Assembly: GCF_963576675.1 (NCBI RefSeq)
Contig: NC_088915.1
Coordinates: forward strand, 41,755,501 to 41,819,500
Direction of reading: 5' to 3'
Source: Euphorbia lathyris
Taxonomy: Eukaryota > Streptophyta > Magnoliopsida > Malpighiales > Euphorbiaceae
Length of the DNA stretch: 64,000 bases
Below are positions 1 to 11,762 of this stretch, piece by piece. The notes under the pieces are model-generated. The model had not been told where the DNA came from, made no database searches, and was given only the letters and a program-made list of their open reading frames with translations. Position numbers and translations under genes: made by a program. Position 1 is the stretch's first letter. Every line of letters starts with the position of its first letter.

Positions 1-9
1 CCTTTGCAG

Positions 10-1424
10 GGGTGACCCTTTATCCCAACTCGCTGCAGATCGAGAGGCGAAAGCTTTGGCGAGGAGGAAGAGACGGCTGGCAGAAGCGACCTCTTCCGCA
101 GGGGCGAATCCATCTGTGGGGGCGTCTCTTTCTGTCGAGGCAACTTGTACTGCCCTTGTTTTCGTGCCACCGGACCCCGTTTCTGAGGACCTTACATTAA
201 ATCGGAAACGGAAGAACAATGCGGATGTAGAGTCTTCCCGCCCTAAGAAGAAAAACACTTCAGTGATCTTGCCTGTTGGAGGTACGCCCGTATCCTCCCC
301 ATCAAAGGAAAAGTACTGCACTCCCATCCACGAGGTATTATAGTTTTGCCTTCTTTATTTTCCCGTTTCTCGGTTTCTTTACTTTTCGCCTCATCGTATT
401 CTCCTGACCCTTTTCCTTACGCATTCGCAGCCGATCCCCGATATAAGCGGATGGTGGACTAGAACCTTTGGTAAGGCTGTGAGCTTTTCTTGTAAGGACA
501 TTGTTTCGTCTATAGGCAATGTCCTTGGACGACTCCCATCTGCCTCTCGCATCCGCGAAAAGGTGCCGCTTCCAACTGCCATGGAGGGAATTGAGAAGCG
601 TGCCATAGAGGTATACTGTTTTTCACTCATGTTCTATCTTTCAAATATACGCTTCTTTTTCCTCTTTCATTCATGTATCGCCTAATGTGCAGATTATCAA
701 TTTCGCTGAGGGTGCCCTCTGTAGGGATGCTGAAAGTGCGAGAGAGCTGGAACACCTTGGTACCGAATTGGCGACTCAGAAGTCGCTTCTCGATGACGCT
801 CAAAACCAAGTGAAGACTCTCGAGGGTGCCTGTCAAAAGGCCGTCGGCGAGAGGGAGGAAGCTCTTAAATTACTTCAGGCGAAATCCAATGAGCTTCAGA
901 AAGTAATTGATGACCTGAATTCGTCCAAGGAAGCCTTGGAGATGCAAAAGAAGAAGACGGAGGAGACCATATCTGAAGATAGCTCCCGTATCTACTGGTA
1001 TGGAGAGCGAATCCATGCAGCTTATGAACATGGGAATCCAGAGCTAGTACTCAACCGCCCCAAAGTTTCCATCCCTGAAAAGGATTTAGCTGAAAAATGG
1101 GACAAGTTGGAGGCGGAGGATGCTGACATGGATGAGGTACTTCTCCTTGACTGGCAGAGTCCCAATGACTCTCCAACCAGCCGCGAGATCCCAAATCAGA
1201 ACGTAGAAGAAGGGGCACCACAAGATGTTTCTCACGTTGAACAAGAGGTACCTCGCTCTGATGCGGTTACTGATCTGATTGTTGGGGATTCGCTTGAAGC
1301 AGATCACCCCACTGGAGAAGATGAAGGAGCCGCTGAAGGCGAAGGGCACCCCACTGGAGAAGATGAAGGAGCCGCTGAAGGCGAAGGGGGCAATAGAGGC
1401 GAAGGAGAAGGAACTGTAGTATAA
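10..1424 (+). CDS. Spliced antisense extra ORF (aORF) of the Tat element, 5' end missing
   Basis: This gene runs opposite to gag-pol, between integrase and the 3' LTR. Three exons join in one frame with phase-0 introns. Exon A is 10-334, after a possible acceptor TTTGCAG, and the frame is open to the window edge. Exon B is 431-610, after TTCGCAG. Exon C is 693-1421, after GTGCAG, with stop TAA at 1422-1424. Donors are GAG|GTATTA and GAG|GTATAC. The product has a basic, nuclear-signal-like patch (SRPKKKN), a W-W-containing globular piece starting PIPDISGWW, a heptad-rich coiled coil of about 90 residues in exon C, and an acidic Gly/Glu tail with a 14-residue duplication. Antisense ORFs of unknown function at this place are known in some Tat elements. 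No catalytic motif is seen. Confidence 0.72.
1305..1388 (+). repeat. 42-bp tandem duplication inside the antisense ORF
   Basis: Two identical 42-bp units (1305-1346 and 1347-1388) encode two copies of HPTGEDEGAAEGEG, so the duplication keeps the frame. Confidence 0.95.
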
Positions 1425-2087
1425 TTTTATTTATATCTGAACTGTTGTATGTAACAAACTGCCAGTATATATATCAATCGAGCGACTTTGCTTTCTTCAC
1501 CTGCCGCTTTTCATATATGTGCAATTGCTGTTTTATTCTTCGTTGCCTTAATGCCGGTTATTTTCGTATGCGACCCTTGCCTTTTGCCGACTTCATACTT
1601 GTAATTTTTCGTAGTTAGTTTTGTTTTTATTAGGGTGGCCAGACCCTTTTTGCAATTTTTGAGTACTCGTTTATTCGCTTAATTTTATGCCTTATAATTT
1701 TTCTTTCAAATAATCATAAGATTAACCATAAGGTTTTGCGAATGATGCGTAATCATGCATCCGCCTTTCTTTTGTAGGCAACACATTTATGTGTTTAAGA
1801 TTAACCATAGGGTTTTGCGAATGATGCATAATGCATCCGCCTTTCTGTTGTAGACAACACATTTATGTGTTTAAATTTATCAGTTTCAAAAGGACCTGCA
1901 TTCAATTGTAACATATTGAATGATTGTAACCGTTGTAATGTCTTTATTTTTCTTTTGAAGAAAAAAGACTTTTCATTACATGGATACATAAATTGTGTGG
2001 GATCCAAGCCTCATTAAAACCTTTTATCAGAAAACCCAGTGGGAAAAAACTCATAAAAGGAAAAAGAGTACTCGTCATTTCCCTGAA
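1425..2087. other. Tat element 3' non-coding region
   Basis: No coding sequence is supported here. The stretch separates the 3' end of the antisense gene from the integrase C-terminus, so the two genes converge. It contains the tandem repeat at 1719-1874. Confidence 0.6.
1719..1874. repeat. About 80-bp tandem duplication in the Tat 3' region
   Basis: The unit starting AGATTAACCATA occurs at 1719-1798 and again at 1799-1874 with a 3-base deletion and a few substitutions. Short tandem repeats in this non-coding part are common in Tat-lineage elements. Confidence 0.9.
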
Positions 2088-3323
2088 CTACTTGGCCTGT
2101 TTATATAGGCGTAGGTTCTCTAGATTCCAGGTGCGCGTGAGCTTTTTGCCGCTCATTTCTTCTATTTCAAAAGTTGATGGTCCCAACTTCTTGGATACCC
2201 TGTAAGGTCCGATCCAGTTGACGCCTAATTTTCCTTTGCCTTCTCTGGACTGTATTTTATCTGCTTTTTTCAAGACCAAGTCGCTCTCATTGATTATCAC
2301 CTTTCGCACCCTTCTGTCATGATACTTCTTGATTCTATTGCGATATACTGCCATTCGCATGTAAGCTTTTTCTCTTCGTTCTTCAACAGAATCCAATGCA
2401 TCGCTAATGTTGATAGGATTTTGGGTGTCGCAGTAATAAATTACCCGATCTGTAGGCGAATGGATTTCAACAGGTAGGACTGCTTCGGCTCCATAAACCA
2501 GCAAGAAGGGTGTTTCGCCTGTTGCTACCTTTACAGAAGTTCTATATGCCCATAACATATGAGGTATCTCATCCGCCCAACCTGTTTTCTTATCACCTAG
2601 TCGCTTCTTGATTCCCTGAATTATGGCCCTGTTGGTAACCTCTGTCATACCATTCGATTGGGGATGATTTACGGAGGAAAAATGATTCTTGATCCCCATG
2701 CTTTCGCAATATGCTTTGAATTTGACACAGTTGAACTGGGTACCGTTGTCGGTTATAAGCGTTTATGGGATTCCAAACCGCATGATAATGTTCTCTCGTA
2801 AGAACTCGATCATTCGCTCAGGTGTTTGAGCGGTTACTGCCTCTGCTTCTACCCATTTGCTGAAGTGGTCAACTGCGACTACCAAGTACTTCCTCTTCCT
2901 TGTTGTTTCTGGGAATGGCCCCACTATATCAATCCCCCATGTTGCGAATGGCCACGCCGTCATTATAGTTACTTGTTCGGCTCCTGGGACATGCTTTTCA
3001 TTAGCATGGATTTGACAGCTGTGACATTCCGCTACCATTTTCTGGGAATCTTCCACCACCTTCGGCCAATAATATCCCATCAACTTGACTTTTCTTACCA
3101 ACGCCGTGGATGCTTCATGCGCACCACAAATTCCTTCATGGAGTTCTCTCAGCACGTAATCTCCTTCATTGCGGCTAATACATTTTAACCATGGACATGT
3201 ATATGACTTCCTGTATAAAGTCCCATCCCGAATTGAGTATCTCGCCGACTGCCCGATTAGCTTTCTGGATAAACTTTTATCAACCGGCAAATCTCCATGT
3301 TCCAGATATTGGCGGATGGGCAT
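2088..3323 (-). pseudogene. pol: Tat element integrase, one internal stop
   Basis: Integrase inserts the cDNA into the host genome. The N-terminal HHCC zinc module is visible (HEGICGAH, then CHSCQIH). The catalytic triad is GIDIVGP (first Asp), TDNGTQF (second Asp) and NGMTEV (Glu). A C-terminal part ends RLYKQAK. A TAA at about 2760-2762 separates the first and second catalytic aspartates, in frame, so the change looks like a point mutation. The frame is continuous with RT-RNase H upstream except for a TAG at about 3324. Confidence 0.9.
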
Positions 3324-3326
3324 CCG

Positions 3327-5057
3327 CTAATCTTCATCATCTTCTAGCCCTTCGATGACCATAATCTGTTCGGCTTCGAATGCTGGTGACGACCTTATTT
3401 CCAAATTACATGCTTTTTGATTCCATGGGTCTCTACTCGCCGCTGCTTTTGCCAACTCATCAGCCTTTGTGTTCTGGCCTCTTGGAACATGCACCATCTC
3501 CCAGACGATTCCTTTATGTGTTAACTCCTGCGTCAATCTACCGACAACCTGATGGTATTTGACCAGATCTTCCTGTTTCACCAGATAATTTTTTGTGATC
3601 TGATTTATCATGAGTTTAGAGTCGCTGTAGATTACCACTCTTTCTGGCATAAGTTCATTAAGCAACTTCAATCCGCATATCATTGCTTCATATTCCGCGG
3701 CATTGTTGGTAGTTTTGAATGTTAACTTTGCCGCATAGTACATGCGAATAACATCCGGACCCTTGATGACGACTCCCAGTCCAGCTCCATCTGTGGATAA
3801 TGCCCCATCTGTGAACATACTCCATTCTTCTTTTTGTGCTTTTGGACATTCGTCTTCATCCCACGTGAACTCATTCACGAAATCGGCAAGTACTTGACTT
3901 TTTAGAGCTGGTCTTCCTTCGTAACGAATATCGAACTCTCCCAAGCGAATTGACCATTCCATCAATCGCCCGGATGCATCAGGTTTCTGCTGTACCTTTC
4001 GCATTGGAATTCCAGTTCTCACAATGATAGTATGCGCCTGGAAGTATGGCTTCAACCTAGCCGCCGTGGTTATCACCGCGAGGGCCATTTTATCTAACCT
4101 CGAATATCGAAGTTCTGCATCCTTTAAGACTTTACTCACGTAGTACACCGGATATTGTTGCCCTTCTTCTTCCCGCACCATTACAGTGCATATCGCCGTG
4201 CTGGTGACGGATACATAAAGAAATAAATCTTCTCCATCCTCTGGCTTGCTCATTAAGGGCGGATAACATAGTAATCGCTTTATCCCCTCGAATGCTTCTT
4301 GACAATCTGGTGTCCATTCAAAGGACTTAGATTTTTTGATGGCATTGTAGAAAGGTAGACATCTCCTAGCTGAGCATGATATGAATCGCCCTAATGCCAC
4401 CAACCGCCCATTGAGTCTCTGTACTTCTCTGATGCTCCTTGGCGTCTTCATCTCCATCACTGCTTTAACCTTCTCAGGATTCGCCTCAACTCCTTTGCCA
4501 CTAACAATGAAACCCAGGAACTTCCCTGCTCTCGCTCCAAATGTGCATTTCTCCGGGTTCAATTTGAGGCCATATTTGATCAGCACCTCCAGGATTTCTT
4601 TAATATCCTGCGGATGGTCTTGCATCTTCTTGCTTTTAATGAGCATGTCGTCTACATAGATCGAGAAGTTCTCGCCTGATTTGTCTGAAAAGATCTTGTT
4701 CATCATCCGTTGATATGTTGCTCCTGCATTTTTCAGTCCAAAGGGCATCACCTTGAAGCAATAAGTTGCCTGATGAGTTATGAATGACGTCTTGATCTCG
4801 TCCGCCTTCTCCATTGGTATCTGGTGGTAACTGGATTTCACATCGGTGAATGATAAAGCTTCAAATCCCGCAGTCCCATCTACCAATATGTCAATGTTAG
4901 GTAGCGGATACATATCCTTCGGACAAGCTTTATTCAGATCTTTGAAGTCTACGCACATTCTGTACGTTCCATTCGGCTTTTTGACTAGCACCACATTGGC
5001 TAGCCACTCCGGATAAGCGACCTCTCGAATTGCATCTGATTTTAGCAAATCCGCCAC
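3327..5057 (-). pseudogene. pol: Tat element reverse transcriptase and two RNase H domains
   Basis: RT motifs appear in order: MCVDFKDLNKACPKD, VMPFGLKNAGATYQRMM, and the active site YVDD (about 4645-4662). A degenerate first RNase H follows (YPVYYVSKVL, RYSRLDKMAL). The second RNase H has an FTDGA start, an NNAAEYEA block and YSDSKL. The dual RNase H arrangement is typical of Tat elements, in which the first copy has decayed and an additional one was gained. Stops at about 5076 (TAG) and 3324 (TAG) lie in the same frame as protease and integrase, so the polyprotein is broken by substitutions only. Confidence 0.9.
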
Positions 5058-5075
5058 TGCTTTTTCAATCGCCTT

Positions 5076-6380
5076 CTACCGCTCTGGAGCATGTCCTCTC
5101 TTTTTCTGTCGCACTGGGGTTGCACTTTTGTCCACATTCAAACGATGTGTTGCTATTTCTGGACTTAGCCCTTTCAGCACTTCATCTGGAGCGGCGAATG
5201 ACGACTCGCATTGGATCAACACCTCGGTAATGGCTTTCTTCGTTTCCTCTGGAAGTCCTGCCGCTATCCTTACTTTCTTGTCATTTGAAATGGCGAATAG
5301 TTCTGTTTCTCCTAACGCTTCAGCCGACAACTTCTCATCAACTTTATCTTCTTCATCTGGCTTTGTTTTAAGTGACAATGTATAAGCTTGTTGAGATATA
5401 AGTTGATTACCCTTAACAATGACTCGCCCTTGGTGTGTTGGCAAATGTAATGTCAAATGCTTCATTGAAATGAGCGACTCCGTTTCCGACAGGAACGGAC
5501 GCCCCAGAATTATATTATAGGCCAATGGGAGATCAACAATTGCGAATTCTAGATCACCTCTCCATTTTAGATTCTTATCGCCCATTTCTGTCTCCAACAC
5601 CACCTGTCCACTTGTTTGAGATGATTGACCTCCAAAACTAGTTACATCCATGAACGTATGTTCTACTCGCTCGTCGTTAATTCCCAACTGGTTGAATGCA
5701 GTTCGAGTAATAACATTGCAAGAACTGCCTGTATCAATAAGGACCCGCTTGACGTCCCATCCTTCAATGGCCACCGTAATCACCAACGCATCCGCATGCG
5801 GCTCCGTGATTCGCGCAAATGAATAATTGAGGGCATCCCCCCTACCCGTGTTGCTTTTTCGCTGTTCACGGCGAGCCCTTTTCGTTGGAGGCTCATAGAT
5901 CCCGCCTGCTATTACGTTAATCACTCCTTTTTTCTGCTTCTTTTCTGGTCTTGCTTCTATCTCACGTGGGAGTGTTGCTTTTTCATCAATCGTTTCTTTT
6001 CTAACGAATTGACTCAGTTTTCCTCTCTCAATCAGCTTTTCAATCTCCCTCTTCAATTCGTAGCAATCATTCGTGTCATGGCCGTTCAATCTGTGGAACC
6101 TGCAGTATTTGTTAGGATATCGCCCCAAACTGGTTCGACCTTTCGCCTCAGGAAACTGCACATCCTTCTTCAGGGGGTTTTTTTCAATCCAAAGTAACAC
6201 CTCATGGCGAGTCGTGTTCAATGGTGTTTGATATCCCCCCCCCCTGAAAGGAGCGATCGCCTTTCCGAACAAAATTACCCTTAGATTGGGTTTGATTTTG
6301 ATGGCGCCGATTGTCCGAAGTGGATCTAGCCGCATCTCTCTCTCGCCGGGTTTGAGCTCTATGTTCCCTTTTAACATCAT
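5076..6380 (-). pseudogene. pol: Tat element Gag C-terminus and aspartic protease
   Basis: The zinc knuckle is of the CX2HX4HX4C form (CRFHRLNGHDTNDC), a variant common in Tat/Ogre Gag rather than CCHC. The retropepsin follows, with active site VLIDTGSSCNVI and the later flap/ILGRPF block. The N-terminal part overlaps the end of the gag frame at 6202-6380. The switch of frame falls on a run of ten G (minus strand) at 6235-6244, where the two frames read almost the same residues (FQGGG and FRGGG). One base gained or lost in the homopolymer therefore explains the break, unless it is a programmed shift. Confidence 0.85.
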
Positions 6381-7719
6381 CCACCTCCATGAATTCCTTT
6401 GCTATCTTCATGAGTTCGGCCACTGTGCGTGGCTTGTTGCGGATGATTTCCTCCCGCATGCTCCAATCTGTGGTTCCATCCGCCATTATGTTGCGAATGC
6501 TCACGATATCTGGGTTCTGCAACCGCACCAGAATATCGTTGAATGCTACAACAAATTCCCTTAGGGAATTATAATTTCTCTGTTTGATCTCTTTCAGCTG
6601 CCTATCCGTCACATCTGCCGCTTTACAGCCCACGAATTTTGCACAGAAATCACGACTGTACTGAGTCCAGTTGTGAATGGATTCGGTGGGTAGAGATCGG
6701 AACCAATCGGATGCTGCTCCACCCAAAGTGATCGAGAACAATCGACAAATTATGCTTTCGCTTGCTCCTGCAACATCCATTAACTCTCTATAGTTCCTGA
6801 CATGCGCCTCAGGGTCAGAATTTGGATCCCCATAGTATTTAGGTATCGCCGGTGCTTTTATTCTGTGATATGGAATAAATTCCCGCAACGATGGGGCAAA
6901 AGGCGAATCACTCTGCACCACCGCTCTCGCCCTAGGGGTGTACCCCATTCGCTCCATCATGCTTCGCAGTTGATCTTCCAATTCAGTATTGGGTTCCCGC
7001 CGAACTTCTTCCATCCGCTGCTGGTGAATTCTGGGTGATATCCACCTGCCATACTGTGTCGACACTTGTTCTCGCTGTGGGTCTAACCGCTGTCCAGTTA
7101 TGGGATCAAAATTCCAAGTGTGCTCTCGCCCAGACACATTCGCTCCAGATGTCATCAACTCTGAATGTCTGTGAACAGAGGGCTCCGTTTGTTGTAGCGG
7201 AAAAATTCCTTGCATTCCTGACATCGGTTGGGATGTTTGCCAGGTCGGATGGACCGTCATGTTAGGATCTTGGTGCGAGTAGTTGCTTGGATGGCTATGT
7301 GGTGTCATGCGACTACTCTGACCCACTCGATTCGTCTCTCGAGATGACTGCGGAAGCGTAGATACGGCAGGAATAGTCGATGGTTGTGTCGAAGTGACAA
7401 CGGGTTCTTATGGGGCAGCCGCTATAGCGGTATTGTGATCTGCGATTGCAGTTAATAAACTAATCATTCGATCTCCAGCCGCTTGGCTTATATTCGTAGC
7501 CAAGACCTGTCCTGCCATTTGCACAAACTCACTATTCGACATCTCCATCTCAGTTTGCACTTGGACCTCCAATAATGGACTCAACTGTCCTGAAGGATTC
7601 GTCGAGCTAGGTATCACAGGCTGTGTACTCGCAGGCTGCGAACTCACAGTCCGTGGACCTCTTGAGTTCATACTAGTTGATCTGGTTGTAACTCCGGTTG
7701 TTCGTGATGGCTCTGACAT
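6202..7719 (-). pseudogene. gag: Tat element Gag, one in-frame stop
   Basis: Gag forms the virus-like particle and binds the RNA. The start MSEPSRTTGV at 7719 lies 38 bases downstream of the primer site. The conserved capsid-like region reads HVRNYRELM, LGGAASDWFRSLP and W-x4-RDFCAKFVG, followed by a basic, Arg-rich region. A TAA at about 7408-7410 interrupts the N-terminal low-complexity part; the frame continues on both sides. The zinc knuckle has fallen into another frame (see 5076-6380). Confidence 0.88.
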
Positions 7720-7756
7720 GTTCTTGGTGTACCTTTAACCAGATGTTGGTAAAAAA

Positions 7757-7777
7757 GGTCCACGTTCACCGCACCAA
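7757..7777 (-). promoter_or_regulatory. Primer-binding site of the Tat element
   Basis: On the minus strand TTGGTGCGGTGAACGTGG follows the LTR end TTATCA with no gap. It resembles the TTGGCGCCGT-type primer sites of many Tat elements. The tRNA is not identified with certainty. Confidence 0.65.
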
Positions 7778-8193
7778 TGATAACTTGCCGGATTTGATTT
7801 GATGATCCTCGTCGTAGTTACCTGCAAAACAAAACCGGAGACAGGATCTCCGGGAAAACTCTCCGACGATCAAGTCAGTTTTGTGTGGAATTTAGTAGAT
7901 CGATAATCGTATTGAGGAAAAGAAATGTGAACTTACCCCTCTTTTGGCTTTCTTATCTCTTTTATAAGCCTTTCTAGGTAACCGCCGAGGGCGGTTACTC
8001 TTTCTGTGCCACGTCCTCTACGTGGCCACAAACGTGGTCTCGTTTGTTTAAGTGGGTGGTTTAGTGCCTTGTTAGGATTTCGGGACGGTTAGCCTCCTCC
8101 TTTATTAGGAGCCCATTTAATCTTGAACCGTGGGCTTAAGTTTAGGTTGGGCCCGTGTTTATGATTCGGCCCGGTTGGCTTCGCGGATCATCA
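7778..8193 (-). repeat. 5' LTR of the Tat element, 416 bp
   Basis: On the minus strand it starts TGATGATCC and ends AGTTATCA, a TG...CA pair, flanked inward by the primer site. A TATA-like box (TTATAAAAG) lies at about 7961-7968 on the minus strand. The partner LTR is outside the window, so the exact ends rest on one copy. Confidence 0.82.
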
Positions 8194-8218
8194 CTTTTGT
8201 TTTGTTTTATTAAGGTAC

Positions 8219-11200
8219 ATGATACAAAACTATCAAGATGCGATGGCGATATGTAGATGGACTGGATATCCTGATATTTTCATCACTTTCACATGTAATT
8301 CTAAGTGGCCAGAAATACAAAGATTTGTTGATAAAACATGTCTCAGACCTGAGGACAGACCTGATATAATATCCAGAGTTTTCAAAATGAAGCTAGATAG
8401 GTTTGTTCGTGATATAAAAACAGATAAAATATTTGGGAGGGTGAAAGCACGTATGTATCCTCAACTTTTTTTCATCAAAATATTTTCTAAGTGGATATTT
8501 TATATATACTATATTAATTTAATTTATTATTGCAGTTATGTATACAATAGAGTTCCAGAAACGTGGTCTCCCTCATGCACATATATTGTTGTTTTTGCAC
8601 TCAAAAGACAAACATCCATCTGGAAAAGATATTGATAAGATAATTTCAGCTGAGATTCCGGATGAAGAGGAGAATCCTAACTTATATGAGACTGTGAAAA
8701 ACTTCATGATACATGGTCCTTGTGGTGCTTCAAATAAAAATTCACCATGTATGAATGAAGGGAAATGTTCAAAACGATTCCCCAAAAATTTTATCGAGGA
8801 GACAACTGTTGATGAAGAAGGATATCCTTTGTATAGAAGAAGAGATAACGGAAGAATTGTTGAGAAAAATAAAATTCTTCTTGACAACAGATTTGTTGTT
8901 CCTTATAACACTCAATTGTTGTTGTTGAAATATAACGCACATATAAATGTTGAGTGGTGCAATCAACACAGGGCCATCAAATATTTGTTCAAGTACATAA
9001 ATAAAGGAAATAATCGTATAACTACATCATTTTATCAGTTGAATGGATATGGTGATAATGGAGAACTTGATGAAGTGAAAATGTATTACGATTGCAGATA
9101 CATTTCTCCGTGTGAGGCGGCTTGGAGAATATTTGGGTTTAATATTAATCATCGTGAGCTTGCAGTGGAAAGACTTAGCTTTCATCTTCCAGATGAGCAA
9201 AGTATTATATTTCATGATGATGACCCTATTGATGATGTTGTAAAAAAAGGTGGCGAAGACAGTACTATGTTTCAACAATGGATGAAGGCAAATGAGCAAT
9301 ATCCTGAGGCTAGAGAATTAACTTATGTAGAATTTCCAAATAAGATTGTGTGGAAAGAAGTTGAACAGAATATTGAATCATCTAGAGCTAAAAAGAAGAT
9401 AAAAAAAATGGTGCCCAAGGCAGCGAGGTATGAGTGTTGGAAGAATATTTTATGTTCATCCAGGAGTTGGTGAATTATACTATCTGAGGATTTTGTTGAA
9501 TATTGTGAAAGGTCCAACAAAATACGATGACATCAAAACTGTAAATGGTGTATTACATCCAACTTTCAAGGATGCATGTTTCGCATTGGGACTACTAGAT
9601 GATGACAAGGAGTACGTCGATGCAATAATAGAAGCATCTTTTTGGGGAACAGGTCATTATCTACGATCATTATTTACTACATTATTGTTTTCAAACTGTA
9701 TTTCAAGGCTTGAGAACGTTTGGAATCACACATGACATCTTTTATCTGAAGATATTCTTCATCGCCAACGTAAAATGATCAATGATCAAGGTAATAAATT
9801 ATTAATTTCAAATATATTTATCCAATATTGTTAATTTCAACTTTTAATGCTCAAAATTTAATATGTTTTTGTGCAACTTAATATTCAATCGATTTTTATA
9901 TTATCTTATTCTACCATATTATCTTATTTTTTCTTGGAACAAATTAATAATCTTATTTTTTTCCTTTGTATTTACAGATCTACAAATGACAGATGAGCAG
10001 TTGATGAACTATGCACTTGCTGAAATTGAGAAACTTCTCAAGAGAAGTGGGAGAAGCTTAAGAGAATTTCCTACTTTACCATTTCCAGATTTATCATTAG
10101 TTGAGGAGGGAAGAAATAGGCTTCTTCATGATGAACTTAGTTACAATAGAGTTTTATTGGCAGAAGAAAGTCAAAAGTTGATTCCGTTGTTAAATGATGA
10201 TCAAAGAATGGTGTTCGAAACTATCATGGATGCAGTGAAAAAAAATGATGGAGGGGTCTTTTTTGTTTATGGATATGGAGGTACTGGAAAGACGTTCATA
10301 TGGAGAACATTATCATCTATTCTAAGATCCAAAGGTGATATTGTTCTCACGGTAGCTTCAAGTGGAATAGCTTCTCTTCTTATGCCTGGTGGCAGAACTG
10401 CTCATTCCAGGTTTGGTATTCCATTAGTAATAAATGAAGAGTCCACTTGCAATATTAAGCAAGGAAGTCCATTAGCTGAGTTAATTGTTAAAGCTCAGCT
10501 TATTATATGGGATGAAGCACCAATGGTTCATAAACACTGTTTCGAAGCATTAGATAGAACTCTAAGAGATATTTTGAGATTCGAGAGGCCTAATAGCTTG
10601 AATTTGCCATTTGGTGGAAAAGTCATCGTTTTTGGTGGAGATTTCCGACAAATATTACCCGTTATCCCAAAAGGCAGTAGACAAAATATAGTTTCAGCTT
10701 CTCTCAATTCTTCTTACTTATGGAGTTACTGTAAAGTGCTTAAGTTAAACAAGAATATGAGGCTTCAGACTGGTGATTCCGACATTGATTATAATGAATT
10801 AAGGTCATTTTCTGAATGGATGTTAAGCATTGGAAATGGAACAATTGGTGGAGAAAATGATGGTGAAGTTACATTTGATGTACCTAATGATATCCTAATC
10901 GAAGTTACTGAAAATCCTATTGGAGCAATTGTTGATAGCACATATCCCAATTTGTTGCAAAAATGTCAAGATGCGGGATATTTACAAGAGCGTGCAATTC
11001 TTGCGCCTACATTGGATATTGTGAATAAAGTAAATGATCATATTTTGGCTACATGGCCAGGTGAAGAAGTAGCTTATCTAAGTTCTGATACTATATGCAA
11101 AGTTGAAAATCAGTTTGATAGTCATGAGGATGTTTATACTCCAGAATTTTTAAATACTATTAAATCTTCTGGTTTGCCAAATCATCAATTGATATTGAAG

Positions 11201-11640
11201 ATTGGTGTACCTGTGATGTTACTTCGTAATATAGATCAAACTTCTGGATTGTGTAATGGTACTCGATTGGTAGTCACTCAATTGGGAAAACATGTCATTG
11301 AAGCAAAAGTAATTACTGTTTGCAATATAGGCCACAAGGTTTTCATTCCTCGACTTGCTCTGACTCCTTCGGATATCAGATTGTCATTTAAATTCTAAAG
11401 AAGACAATATCCTTTAGCAGTTTGTTTTGCAATGACAATAAATAAAAGTCAAGGGCAATCACTTTCACATGTTGGTTTATATCTACCCCGTTCAGTTTTT
11501 AGTCATGGTCAGATGTATGTTGCAGTATCTAGAGTCAAAAAGTAAAAGTTGATTGAAGATTCTTATTTGCGACGATAAAGATAGGACATGTAATCATACT
11601 CAAAATGTTGTATTCAAAGAGATTTTTAATAATTTATAGT
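8219..11640 (+). pseudogene. Helitron RepHel (HUH replicase-helicase), broken
   Basis: The Rep half contains DIFITFTCN and the HUH motif LPHAHILLF; the two-tyrosine region is seen around YLFKYINKG. The helicase half is of the PIF1 type: Walker A GYGGTGKTF, Walker B IIWDEAPM, GGDFRQILP, and a C-terminal [10 protein letters not shown]. Two introns are apparent: 8451-8535 (GTATGT...TTGCAG) and 9791-9977 (GTAATA...TTACAG), both restoring the frame. Damage: a frameshift near 9430, a TGA at about 9733 where family members have Trp, a TAA at about 11396 and a further shift near 11540. The 3' end is about 11640. Not functional as it stands. Confidence 0.9.
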
Positions 11641-11734
11641 GAATTATTATAATAAAATTAGTTGTAAACTACATATTCATACATATTTTTATATTATTTA
11701 CTTATATTTAATATATTTAAAAATATGTTATGTA

Positions 11735-11761
11735 CCGTGCATCGCACGGGTGCAAGACTAG
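11735..11761 (+). other. Helitron 3' terminus: hairpin plus CTAG
   Basis: The stem CCGTGC / GCACGG with loop ATC is at 11735-11749, followed nine bases later by the terminal CTAG at 11758-11761. This matches the Helitron rule of a short GC-rich hairpin 10-12 bases before CTRR. Confidence 0.93.
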
Positions 11762-11762
11762 T

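Larger units (their letters stand above)
1..8193 (-). mobile_element. Tat-type Ty3/gypsy LTR retrotransposon, 3' end beyond the window
   Basis: Gag, protease, RT, RNase H, a second RNase H and integrase are read on the minus strand in the gypsy order (integrase after RNase H). A second RNase H-like domain after the first is a hallmark of the Tat lineage, as is an extra ORF between integrase and the 3' LTR. The 5' LTR is 7778-8193 and the primer site follows directly at 7757-7777. The 3' LTR should lie just before position 1. The element interrupts a Helitron replicase-helicase gene: Helitron coding sequence resumes 25 bases after the LTR. The 5-bp TSD cannot be checked because the other flank is outside the window. 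Confidence 0.88.
8194..11761 (+). mobile_element. Helitron, 3' part
   Basis: A rolling-circle element with Rep and helicase domains and a classic 3' terminus (hairpin then CTAG). The 5' TC end and the N-terminal zinc-finger part of the protein are missing here; they should lie left of the inserted Tat gypsy. The base after CTAG is T, as expected for insertion between A and T. The site is a TA run in the LTR of the SIRE-like copia. Confidence 0.9.

Noticed and set aside
8573..9520. Minus-strand ORFs across the Helitron Rep region
   Set aside because: Shadows of the plus-strand RepHel frame.
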